Positions 57,258 to 64,000 of a stretch of DNA of 64,000 nt are shown here, piece after piece. Numbering within the stretch: the stretch's first letter is position 1; each line of letters starts with the position of its first letter. This DNA comes from a bacterium (lineage in GTDB: Bacteria; Krumholzibacteriota; Krumholzibacteriia; LZORAL124-64-63): positions 1 through 64,000 of the forward strand of contig JAIFKS010000011.1 of the NCBI GenBank assembly GCA_020049465.1. The letters run 5' to 3'. A model generated the notes under the pieces. The model saw only the letters and a program-made list of their open reading frames with translations, was not told the DNA's origin and ran no database searches. The position numbers and the translations under genes are program-made.

Positions 57258-58316
57258 ATGCGACGGACGGGAGCGCTGCTGGCGGTTGCCTTACTCGTGG
57301 CCCATGTCGGAGTCCGGGCCGGGTCGTCGCCCGCGGTGGCGGACCCGCCGGGACCGGCTGCGGTCGCCCTGGCGCGCGTGGACAGCCTGCTGGCGGCCGG
57401 CGCGACCGGGCAGGCGGCGGTGCTGGGGCTGTGGGCGGTGGCGCGGTGGGGCGACGATCCGCTGTACGGTGGGCAGGTCCAGGGCCGGACAGGCGCGGCT
57501 CTGCGGTTGGCCGGTCGGCCGGTCGAAGCCTTGGTGCACCTCGAGCAGGCCGTGGGCCTGCGCCCGGAGGACGCCGGGCTGCGCCACGAATTGGGGCTGA
57601 CCTTGGCCGAACTGGGCCGAATCGGCCGCGCCCTGGCAGAGTTCGAACAAGCGGCAGTACTGGATCCTGTCGATCCGGCCCCGCATCTGGAAGCCGGCCG
57701 ACTTCGCGGCGCTCTCGGTGACTGGCAGGGGGCGCGCGTCGAGTTGGCCGCAGGGCGAAAGTTGTGCGGGGACTGCCCGGAGGCCGATCGGCTGCTGGCG
57801 TCGGTGCTGATGGCGGCCGGCCGGCCAGCCGAGGCCATCGAGCCCCTGCAGCGTCTGTGGGCGGCTCAGCCGGATTCGCAGCTACGCCACCACCTGCTCG
57901 GCGCCCTGGCCGGCGCGGGGCGGGACAGCGCCACCCTGGCGCTGGTCGGGGCGACCCCGGCCCGGGACCGTACGCGGGATGATTGGCGCATGGCGGTCCG
58001 CGCCGAAGGGCGCGTCGGCGGTGCCCGCTGGTCGGCGGCGTCGCTGGCCGTCGCGGACACGTCGGCCCCGGCGCGATTCCCCGGGGACGACGCCGTATTC
58101 TGGGGTCAGGCGTCGCTGAATCTGCTGGCGGCGGGAAGGGCATCCGAAGCGCTGCAGGCCGTGGACCGCGCCCTGGCTCTGGATGCCGGTCAGGCCGTCC
58201 TCTACCACAACCGCGCGGCGATCCTCGCGGCGCTGGGCCGCCCCGATGAGGCCCGCCGGTCGCTGGACACGGCCCGCTCTCTGGGCCCGCACCCCGATCA
58301 GGAGGAGAGGCATTGA
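57258..58316 (+). CDS. Exported TPR-repeat protein
   Basis: A 352-residue protein with a signal peptide (ALLAVALLVAHVGVRAGS) and about seven tetratricopeptide repeats, for example GRPVEALVHLEQAVGLRPE, GRIGRALAEFEQAAVLDPV and GRASEALQAVDRALALDAG. TPRs are protein-interaction scaffolds. ATG 57258 follows GAGGTGGTGGGGG. It ends in TTGA shared with the TTG start of the next gene, so the two are translationally coupled and likely act together in the periplasm. Confidence 0.85.
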   Translation: MRRTGALLAVALLVAHVGVRAGSSPAVADPPGPAAVALARVDSLLAAGATGQAAVLGLWAVARWGDDPLYGGQVQGRTGAALRLAGRPVEALVHLEQAVGLRPEDAGLRHELGLTLAELGRIGRALAEFEQAAVLDPVDPAPHLEAGRLRGALGDWQGARVELAAGRKLCGDCPEADRLLASVLMAAGRPAEAIEPLQRLWAAQPDSQLRHHLLGALAGAGRDSATLALVGATPARDRTRDDWRMAVRAEGRVGGARWSAASLAVADTSAPARFPGDDAVFWGQASLNLLAAGRASEALQAVDRALALDAGQAVLYHNRAAILAALGRPDEARRSLDTARSLGPHPDQEERH

Positions 58317-59236
58317 GACGAATCCGCCGCGGTCGCCCGGAATGGCAGGGGACGGCCGCTCTCGCGCTGCTGCTGGCGCTGGCCGGATGCGCGACGCCGA
58401 AGGTGCCCTCGCTACCGGTCGAAGTCGCGGCGCCGCCAGCGGCGGTGGCCGGCCCGCCGGAATTGTCGGAATCGCCGGCCCCGGCCGGCGCCTGGCGCGA
58501 GCACCGTCTGGCCCGCTGCCAGGATGATCTCGAGGTGCCGCCCGCGGTGGAGAAGCTCCTGGCCCTCAGTTCCGAGTTCTACCGCGAGGGCGCGGGGTCC
58601 GATGGCATGATCGAACTGGAACTGGCCCATGCGGCGGGGCAGGACCACCCGCTGGTGCTGGTGACAATGGGGCAGTTGTACCTGATGGCGGGGCAGGGCG
58701 AGCCGTCGCTGTTGCCGAAAGAGGGTCCGGCCCGCGATGTGGGGAGCTGGGCGCGCAATCAGCCGCGGCTGCTGGGCCGCGCCCGGTTGCTGCTGGAGGC
58801 GGCCGCCCGGGCCCGGCCCGACGATGCGGGCATCGATTACCTGCTGGCCGATGTCCATCGTGCGGCTGGTGATACCCTGCGCGCTGCGTCGCTCGTGTCC
58901 GCGGCCATGGCCAAGTGCACCGGCGGCCGTAGTTTCCGCATCATGCAACTGTACCAGCAGCTGAACCGGTACCCCGCCCGCCACGAGGGTGGGCCAGCAC
59001 CGGTTTACCCGGCCGAAAGCATGGAGCGCCGCGAACAGGGCGAAGTCGTGGTCGATCTGCTCCTGAGCCCCGCCGCCGAGGTCCGGCAGGCGAAAATCGT
59101 CGCGACGCCGTCGCCGGAACTGGCGGATGCCGCGGCCGTCTGCCTGCGTCAGGGCCGCTTCACGCCCTCGCGGCTGGGCAAGTATCCGGTATGGAGTTGG
59201 CTCCGGGTGACCGTGGCCTTCCGGCTCGAAGGGTAG
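58313..59236 (+). CDS. Lipoprotein with TonB-like C-terminal domain
   Basis: A 307-residue predicted lipoprotein: basic start, hydrophobic core and lipobox LALAGC, with lipidated Cys near residue 26. A Pro/Ala-rich stretch and a helical TPR-like region (VLVTMGQLYLMAGQG, DYLLADVHRAAGDTLRAASL) follow. The last 85 residues fit a TonB C-terminal domain: YPAESMERREQGEVVVDLLL, then AECLRQGRF-like AVCLRQGRFTPSR and the final VTVAFRLEG. The start is TTG 58313 with GGAGGAGAGG just upstream, overlapping the TPR stop as TTGA; no nearer ATG would keep the lipobox. A TonB domain on a lipoprotein is unusual. Confidence 0.8.
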   Translation: MRRIRRGRPEWQGTAALALLLALAGCATPKVPSLPVEVAAPPAAVAGPPELSESPAPAGAWREHRLARCQDDLEVPPAVEKLLALSSEFYREGAGSDGMIELELAHAAGQDHPLVLVTMGQLYLMAGQGEPSLLPKEGPARDVGSWARNQPRLLGRARLLLEAAARARPDDAGIDYLLADVHRAAGDTLRAASLVSAAMAKCTGGRSFRIMQLYQQLNRYPARHEGGPAPVYPAESMERREQGEVVVDLLLSPAAEVRQAKIVATPSPELADAAAVCLRQGRFTPSRLGKYPVWSWLRVTVAFRLEG

Positions 59237-59287
59237 CCCGGCGGCGGCATCCCGGACCGCGGCCAACGCAGTGATGTCAGATGCCGG

Positions 59288-59317
59288 TTGCTTTGCCCGG
59301 TCGGTTTGCCTTATTTT
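59288..59317 (+). promoter_or_regulatory. Candidate sigma-70-type promoter for the TolB-like lipoprotein gene
   Basis: TTGCTT (59288-59293), an 18-base spacer and TATTTT (59312-59317), 80 bases before the ATG. Fair match only. Confidence 0.35.
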
Positions 59318-59397
59318 TCCATGTCCCTGGTGTGGCTGCGGCGGAAGCATGTCCGCACGGCCGCGCGTCTTACCCCGCGCCGGAGGTCATCCAGAAC

Positions 59398-60813
59398 ATG
59401 ACGTGGCTGCGACACCGCTGCCTGCCCATGGCTTATCTCGCCCTGCTGGCGGCCCTCATCGTGGTGGGCTGCACCAGCAAGGAAGATCCGTCCGAGACGC
59501 TGCCGATCTGCGGCAACCACTCGTGCGGGGAACTGGTCATGGTCACGACCGACACCTCCAGTGACGGGTACCACTACCTGAATCCCAGGCTGTCGCCTGA
59601 CGGCACCACCATTGCCTTCACCTGCGACTGGTGGGCGCTGCCGTCGGATCCCCGCTATGCCGGCGACGACTACTTCGTGAATTACCGCCAGGTCGGTCTC
59701 ATCCCCGTGCAGGCGGGCGTGCAGCCGGAGCGGAACCTCGACCAGCTCGGCGCCCGCCTCGTGCGTTTGCAGGATTTCAGCATCCCCATCGGCGGAACGT
59801 CCGATTTCCAGCAGGACGCGGTGGATTTCGACAAGGCCGGACCCGTGTGGCTGGACGACACCCATCTGGCGTTCCCGTTGCGTGTGCGCGTCGGCTTCCG
59901 GTTGTTCCGCGCGGACATCAACACTCCTTCGCAGACGACGGTCGCGCCGCTGTACATGGAGCCGAGCGATGCGCAGGCTTCGCCGACCCTCTGGCAGCAC
60001 CTTGAACCGGCACTGTCGGCCGACGGGCGCTGGATGGCCTTCACGCGGTCGGGGTGCGCGATTCCCGATTCGTTCGAGACCTGCAGCGGACTTTCGATCT
60101 GGATCATGGACATGGCCACGGCCGGAGCGAACAACGGCTACGGAACGCGGGCCTTCCCGGTGACGAGCGAGTTCTCTCGCATCGAGGCGCCGTCGTGGTC
60201 GCCGGACGGGACGCGTCTGGTGTTCAGCGGCGGTCTCGATGTAGCCGGCCTGAGCGGTGTGGGCACAGAACTGTTCACGGTCGACTTCGACACCACCGGT
60301 CTGGCGACCGGTACGATGCCGCTGGACCGGAACGTGCGGCGCCTGACGTCGACTTCGATGTCCGCGGGCGATCCGATCACCGGCATCCAGAACGGTTCGC
60401 CGACCTATTCGGTGGACGGCCAGACGATCTACTTCGTTTCGACGCGCCGCGCGCCGTCGATCACGCTGCATGACCGGAACATCTGGCGGGTGCCGGCTGA
60501 CGGCAGCCTCGATCCGGAGATCTACTACTTCACCCGTTCGGATGAATCGGATCCGTCCATCAATCCCGACGGTTCCATGCTGTTCAGCAGCGCCCTCGGC
60601 TTCCCGACGGAGATGCTCGACAGGCTCGAAGCGGAAGCCTATCAGCGCATCGTGGCGCAGGATCTGTTCGACGAGGAACATGACCTCGACGACGGGCGGG
60701 AAGACTACACGCCGAAGACCGAATTGCAGATGCGCGCGGAAGCGGCGGACGAGCGTCGTCTGCTGAGCTTCTTCGAGGGCGTCATGATGCACCTGTATTT
60801 CTACCGCCCCTGA
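59398..60813 (+). CDS. TolB-like propeller lipoprotein
   Basis: A 471-residue lipoprotein. The lipobox is LIVVGC near residue 22-27. The mature part has WD40-like PD40/TolB beta-propeller repeats: YLNPRLSPDGTTIAFTCD, HLEPALSADGRWMAFTR, APSWSPDGTRLVFSGG, SPTYSVDGQTIYFVSTRR and DPSINPDGSMLFSSA. Such domains bind proteins or peptidoglycan-linked partners. No enzyme motif is seen. ATG 59398 follows GGAGG; the frame extends to 59281 but that would place the signal peptide internally. The stop TGA forms the loop of a hairpin (60803-60821). Confidence 0.85.
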   Translation: MTWLRHRCLPMAYLALLAALIVVGCTSKEDPSETLPICGNHSCGELVMVTTDTSSDGYHYLNPRLSPDGTTIAFTCDWWALPSDPRYAGDDYFVNYRQVGLIPVQAGVQPERNLDQLGARLVRLQDFSIPIGGTSDFQQDAVDFDKAGPVWLDDTHLAFPLRVRVGFRLFRADINTPSQTTVAPLYMEPSDAQASPTLWQHLEPALSADGRWMAFTRSGCAIPDSFETCSGLSIWIMDMATAGANNGYGTRAFPVTSEFSRIEAPSWSPDGTRLVFSGGLDVAGLSGVGTELFTVDFDTTGLATGTMPLDRNVRRLTSTSMSAGDPITGIQNGSPTYSVDGQTIYFVSTRRAPSITLHDRNIWRVPADGSLDPEIYYFTRSDESDPSINPDGSMLFSSALGFPTEMLDRLEAEAYQRIVAQDLFDEEHDLDDGREDYTPKTELQMRAEAADERRLLSFFEGVMMHLYFYRP

Positions 60814-60821
60814 GGGGCGGT
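60803..60821 (+). other. Hairpin with the TolB-like gene's stop codon as its loop
   Basis: ACCGCCCC (60803-60810), loop TGA (60811-60813) and GGGGCGGT (60814-60821) form an eight-base-pair stem. The loop is exactly the stop codon. The GAGG just after it is the only ribosome-site candidate for the next ATG at 60828. Confidence 0.6.
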
Positions 60822-60827
60822 GCGCTG

Positions 60828-61430
60828 ATGGACAATCTGGTCCTCCTGCGACGGCAGATGGTCGAGATCGGCCGCCGTCTGCAGCAGCAGAACCTGATCG
60901 TGGCCGCCGAGGGGAACCTGTCGGTTCGACTCGGCGGCCGTGCTTTTCTCGTGACACCATCGGGCGTGGGCAAGGGTGCGCTGCGGGTGCAGGACCTGCT
61001 GGAGATCGATTCGGCTGGCCGGTGCGCGCAGGGTCGTCCGTCCAGCGAGTGGCCCCTGCACCGGTGCATTTACGAATCACGGCCCGACGTGAAAGCCATC
61101 TGCCACGCGCATCCGCCCTGGGCCACGGCCTTCGCTGCGGCGGGGAAGGACCTCGACGGGTCCCTGCTCACCGAGACGGCGGCCATCCTGCGCAGCGTGC
61201 CTGTGTGCGCGCGGTCCGAGCCCGGGACCGAAGCGGCGGCCGCTTCGGTCCTTCCGTACATCCTCGATCATGATGCCGTGCTGCTCGGGAGCCACGGCGC
61301 GGTCACCGTCGGCCCGGATCTGCCGACGGCGTTCGCGCTGCTCGAGACGGTGGAGCGTCTGGCCCAGGTCACGCTGCTGACCGCTCTGGCGCGGGGGGAA
61401 GGCGGAGCGCTGCCGCCGGGTGTGCGCTGA
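60828..61430 (+). CDS. Class II aldolase/adducin family protein
   Basis: A 200-residue protein of the L-fuculose-phosphate aldolase/ribulose-phosphate epimerase/methylthioribulose dehydratase superfamily. It has NLIVAAEGNLSVRL, TPSGVGKG, the acid EWPLHRCIYESRPDV, and the zinc-binding HAHPPWATAFAA, with a later DAVLLGSHGAVTVG. The third zinc His of FucA is not evident (LLETVERLAQ), so metal geometry may differ. Activity could be aldolase or dehydratase on a sugar phosphate. ATG 60828 is 14 bases after the previous stop. Confidence 0.85.
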   Translation: MDNLVLLRRQMVEIGRRLQQQNLIVAAEGNLSVRLGGRAFLVTPSGVGKGALRVQDLLEIDSAGRCAQGRPSSEWPLHRCIYESRPDVKAICHAHPPWATAFAAAGKDLDGSLLTETAAILRSVPVCARSEPGTEAAAASVLPYILDHDAVLLGSHGAVTVGPDLPTAFALLETVERLAQVTLLTALARGEGGALPPGVR

Positions 61431-61494
61431 GGCGGTGTGACGCAGCGGGATCGTTCGAGGTGATGAGGTCGGAGGGCGTTCAGCCGCCGGGTGT

Positions 61495-62748
61495 TCAGCC
61501 GGATTGCCCGGTGTAGATGTGTGACAGCTGCTCCGTGATCGCGGCCCACCCGAATCGTTCCTCCATGAGACGGCGCCCACCCAGAGCCAGACCAGCCCCC
61601 AGATCGTGGTTGCCGGCCACGCGCAGCAGCGCGTCGGCGAAATCGGCGTCGGCCGGAGCCACGACCAGCGCCGCCCCATCCGCGGTGGCGATGCCTTCGG
61701 CGCCCACCACCGTGGTGACGACCGGTACGCCGCGCGCCAGCGCTTCCAGCACCTTGATCTTGATGCCGCCGCCTTCGGTCAGCGGCGCGGCGAATGCGCG
61801 GCAGCGGCGGAACAGCGGGCCCAGATCGTCGACGTAGCCCAACGCGGTCACGCCCTGCGCGGACCAGGCGTCTGATCCTCCCCGTTCCGCCAGGAATTCA
61901 GCGGACCCGCGTCCCACCAGGTCCAGCGCCGCATCCGGCCGCGCAGAGCGGACGCGCGGCCAGATCTCGTCGAGCAGCAGCCGGGCGCCGGTTCGATTCG
62001 GGGCGTGGCCGAACGAACCGACGAACAGGAACCGGCAGGTTCCCCGAACCGGGGCCCAGTCCGCCCGGATGGCCTCCAGGTCCATGCCCAGAGGCACCGT
62101 GGAGAGTCTGGTGCCTCCCATGGCGGCCAGCAGCTCCCGGTCCTGGGTCGTCACGCACAACGTCCGGTCGGCCCAGCCGCAGGCGGCTACCTGCAGGCGG
62201 CGCCAGCGGGCAGCTTCGTTCCTGGCCAGCGCCCTGCCCAGAGGATTGCCGGCCAGTTGCGCGCGCCGTTCCCGCGGCAGCGAGCCGAGTTCATGCGTGT
62301 TCAGGATCAGCCTCGGCCGGGATCCGGCCGGCGATCGTCCGAGGTCGCGGCAATGCAGGGACATCTGCAGGTACTCGAACTGGACCACTTCGGGGCGGCA
62401 GTGCCCGACCACCGCGCGCAGTTGCGCGGCCAGAGCAGGTGTCCAGTACTTCTCCACGTAGAAGGGAAATCCCGAAACGAGCGCCCGGCCGGCCGCGGCG
62501 GCGCGGTCTCGCAGGAGCGGTGCCCGCGCGGTACCCTCTGCCGCGCGATCGGCAAATGGCAGGGCCGCCACGGCCACCCCGAGGGCTCGTACGTCATCGA
62601 CCAGATCCGTTTCACCCGGCCGGACGAGGCAGGCGGCGGTCACCTCGTGTTTCCGCGCCAGCCAGGCCAGCAGATCGCGAACAGCCGTCCCGCCGCCGTG
62701 GCCGACGCGGCGGTGGGGAAGGTAGGGGGTCAGGACCAGGACTCTCAT
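61495..62748 (-). CDS. Glycosyltransferase, GT4-like family
   Basis: A 417-residue GT-B glycosyltransferase. The N-terminal Rossmann domain begins MRVLVLTPYLPHRRVGHGGG, with GGGTAVRDLL in the donor/acceptor groove. The C-terminal domain has FVGSFGHAPNRTGARLLLDEIWP, ALGYVDDLGPLFRRCRAFAAPL and the EGGGIKIKVLEALARGVPVV nucleotide-sugar signature. It likely adds a sugar to a lipid or polysaccharide in the inner-membrane leaflet. Substrates unknown. It is convergent with the aldolase gene and isolated from other sugar genes. Confidence 0.92.
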   Translation of the reverse strand: MRVLVLTPYLPHRRVGHGGGTAVRDLLAWLARKHEVTAACLVRPGETDLVDDVRALGVAVAALPFADRAAEGTARAPLLRDRAAAAGRALVSGFPFYVEKYWTPALAAQLRAVVGHCRPEVVQFEYLQMSLHCRDLGRSPAGSRPRLILNTHELGSLPRERRAQLAGNPLGRALARNEAARWRRLQVAACGWADRTLCVTTQDRELLAAMGGTRLSTVPLGMDLEAIRADWAPVRGTCRFLFVGSFGHAPNRTGARLLLDEIWPRVRSARPDAALDLVGRGSAEFLAERGGSDAWSAQGVTALGYVDDLGPLFRRCRAFAAPLTEGGGIKIKVLEALARGVPVVTTVVGAEGIATADGAALVVAPADADFADALLRVAGNHDLGAGLALGGRRLMEERFGWAAITEQLSHIYTGQSG

Positions 62749-62811
62749 GCCGGGTGACGACGGGCTGCACGGCAGGGGGCGGGGGCCGAAATGCGCCCGG
62801 CAGGATCGGGG

Positions 62812-63096
62812 TCAGAAGGGCACATAGCCGCGGGCCATCGCCAGATCGAGCTTCTTGCGCTCGAACTCGACATCCCAGGCCGTCGACCCGTCTTCGAGCT
62901 GCGGGCGGTTCTTCAGGAGAAAAGCGGTCGTCTGCTCGTCGATCTCGTCCTCGATCCGCAGATCGGACAGGATCAGGGCCTCGACCAGGACCACGAAATC
63001 GCTTTCGGCCATCTCCAGATCGACCAGTTCCTCGTCCAGCAGGCGGTCGCAGACCTCCCGTGCCAGGACGGCAATGCGTTCTTCGGACAGGCGCAC
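62812..63096 (-). CDS. DUF507 family protein, second of two
   Basis: A 94-residue DUF507 protein: the family-defining MRLSEERI start, helices rich in Glu/Asp, and the end DLAMARGYVPF. It begins at GTG 63096 with AAGGGAG upstream. DUF507 proteins are small, helical and of unknown function, often in tandem. This one is more acidic than its neighbour at 63121-63402; the gap between the two genes is 24 bases. The acidic and basic partners could pair into one unit. Confidence 0.85.
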   Translation of the reverse strand: MRLSEERIAVLAREVCDRLLDEELVDLEMAESDFVVLVEALILSDLRIEDEIDEQTTAFLLKNRPQLEDGSTAWDVEFERKKLDLAMARGYVPF

Positions 63097-63120
63097 CAGA
63101 TCGCTCCCTTGCCGGCTGAA

Positions 63121-63402
63121 CTAAAGGACGAAGCGGCGCTTGCGGGCCAGTTCGCGTTTCATCTTCGAGCGCAGGGCACCGACATCCATCTCCATGGCGC
63201 GGATCTCGTTGACGTTCTGCTCAAGGAGCTTCTCGACTTCCTGGTCGATCTCCTCCTCGGTCCGCAGATTGTCGGCCAACGCATCCTCGACCGCCCGCAA
63301 CACCAGGTCGGTGTTGCCGGCGGGGTGGATGCGCGGATCCTCCTGCATCATCTTCAGGACGCGCTTGCCCAGATGCTCGATCTTGCGGTTGCTCAGGCGC
63401 AC
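63121..63402 (-). CDS. DUF507 family protein, first of two
   Basis: A 93-residue paralogue of the previous entry, starting MRLSNRKIEHLGKRVL and ending KMKRELARKRRFVL. GTG 63402 follows GGGAG. The first half holds the conserved VLRAVEDALADNLRTEEEID, matching the sister gene's LVEALILSDLRIEDEIDEQ. The C-terminal half is strongly basic while the sister protein's is acidic. Function unknown; the two are probably cotranscribed. Confidence 0.85.
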   Translation of the reverse strand: MRLSNRKIEHLGKRVLKMMQEDPRIHPAGNTDLVLRAVEDALADNLRTEEEIDQEVEKLLEQNVNEIRAMEMDVGALRSKMKRELARKRRFVL

Positions 63403-63508
63403 GGCGGTTCTCCCGTTCGCGGGGCGTGGTCGGCCGGCCGCGGGGGTCGCGTGCCGTGCTGCGGTCCAACGCCGCGAACGCTATCCATTCAAGTGCTTTT
63501 AACCGGGG

Positions 63509-63537
63509 TTGGCAAGCGAAAACGGGTCGGCTATTGT
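63509..63537 (+). promoter_or_regulatory. Candidate sigma-70-type promoter for the MoxR gene
   Basis: TTGGCA (63509-63514), a 17-base spacer and TATTGT (63532-63537), about 116 bases before the preferred ATG at 63654. Both boxes are good matches. Confidence 0.5.
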
Positions 63538-63653
63538 GACGTTCGCGGAAGTTCGTCACGCGGGGAACTCCGGCCCGTGGCGCGCGTATGAGTCGCCCGT
63601 CCCATAATCCAGCCATCGCCCTGATGACGGCCGACCCGGCCGGGAAGGTGAAC

Positions 63654-64000
63654 ATGTCCGACCTGCATCCGCTCGACAAGGTGCGCGCCGAGGAACTGGC
63701 CGGTCGCCTGCGCGGCGTTTACGCCGAAGTGGGCAAGGTCATCGTCGGCCAGCGCGAGATGATCGAAGGCCTGCTCCTGGGCCTGATGACCGGCGGTCAC
63801 ATCCTGCTGGAGGGCGTGCCCGGTCTGGCCAAGACGCTTGCCGTCAGCACGCTGGCCCGGACCGTCCACACCGGATTCCGCCGCATCCAGTTCACGCCCG
63901 ATCTGCTGCCGGCCGACGTGACCGGCACGACGATCTACAACCGCGAGACGGGCGGCTTCTCCGTGAAGAAGGGCCCGGTGTTCTCGAACATCATCCTGGC
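63654..64000 (+). CDS. MoxR-family AAA ATPase (partial at window end)
   Basis: The first 115 residues of a MoxR-type AAA+ ATPase. The start at ATG 63654 has GGGAAGGTG just before it; ATG 63624 and 63588 are in frame but lack a ribosome site. Residues include GKVIVGQREMIEGLLLGLM, Walker A LEGVPGLAKTL and the following FRRIQFTPDLLPADVTGT, a MoxR signature. Such ATPases assist assembly or activation of VWA-domain protein complexes, usually coded next to them. The Walker B motif and partners lie beyond the window. Confidence 0.92.
   Translation, partial: MSDLHPLDKVRAEELAGRLRGVYAEVGKVIVGQREMIEGLLLGLMTGGHILLEGVPGLAKTLAVSTLARTVHTGFRRIQFTPDLLPADVTGTTIYNRETGGFSVKKGPVFSNIIL

Noticed and set aside
63588-63653. 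A 22-codon N-terminal extension of the MoxR gene.
   Set aside because: No ribosome site precedes ATG 63588 or 63624, while ATG 63654 has a good one and gives a normal N-terminus.

Overview
The window is a gene-dense stretch of a high-GC bacterial chromosome. I identify 59 protein genes and two tRNA genes. I see no rRNA, insertion sequence, prophage or CRISPR array. Two secreted proteins carry C-terminal 'PNP...N' beta-sandwich sorting domains. Together with many lipoproteins, outsized secreted peptidases and small CxxCH/calcium-binding proteins, this points to an uncultured Gram-negative lineage of the FCB-like candidate phyla (Krumholzibacteriota, Eisenbacteria or Latescibacteria type). That placement is an inference from domain style, not a phylogenetic result. 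Ten promoter-like sites were noted; most fit TTGnnn-N16-18-TAtnnT.

Layout. 1-5.9 kb: end of a 3-hydroxyacyl-CoA dehydrogenase, two acyl-CoA dehydrogenases and a large secreted M14 carboxypeptidase. 5.9-9.9 kb (minus): secreted PQQ-type sugar dehydrogenase, DUF2752 and YIP1 membrane proteins, dicarboxylate symporter. 10-17.5 kb (plus): leucyl aminopeptidase, MATE exporter, xseA-xseB, three-gene ABC-2 exporter. 17.5-20 kb: unknown secreted protein, methylmalonyl-CoA epimerase, M29 aminopeptidase. 20.1-25.6 kb (minus): propionyl-CoA-type carboxylase (CT, BC, BCCP) followed by ECF sigma, anti-sigma and DUF4252. 25.7-28 kb: degenerate histidine kinase fused to a receiver, and an unknown secreted protein. 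28.3-34.6 kb (plus): enoyl-CoA hydratase, ferredoxin-dependent 2-oxoacid oxidoreductase, divergent alanine-dehydrogenase-like protein, CoA-transferase. 34.6-43 kb: NtrC-type regulator with a short leader ORF, tRNA-Leu, then tig-clpP-clpX-lon-engB. 43-45.5 kb: CxxCH protein, purA, tRNA-Lys, small unknown protein. 45.5-64 kb: oligoendopeptidase F, propeller lipoprotein, nadA-iscS, S1-like protein, hemolysin III, HDOD-PP2C phosphatase, GH43-like secreted protein, TPR and TonB-C proteins, TolB-like lipoprotein, class II aldolase, glycosyltransferase, two DUF507 proteins, and the start of a MoxR ATPase.

How it fits together. Four peptidases of different clans (M14, M17, M29, M3B) sit beside genes that can turn amino acids into acyl-CoAs (2-oxoacid:ferredoxin oxidoreductase plus a possible amino-acid dehydrogenase), oxidise them (acyl-CoA dehydrogenases, enoyl-CoA hydratase, hydroxyacyl-CoA dehydrogenase) and dispose of propionyl-CoA (carboxylase plus epimerase). 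The simplest reading is a protein- and amino-acid-degrading heterotroph.

Most interesting points: a pseudo-histidine-kinase with an intact receiver; an alanine-dehydrogenase homologue lacking its usual substrate residues inside a 2-oxoacid oxidation cassette; an exact 27-bp in-frame duplication in the conserved GAYS segment of oligoendopeptidase F; a C-terminal motif (GT-[IL]-KA-[LM]-F) shared by two unrelated secreted proteins; a leader ORF on an NtrC-type regulator; and a strong hairpin in the leader of a small unknown gene.
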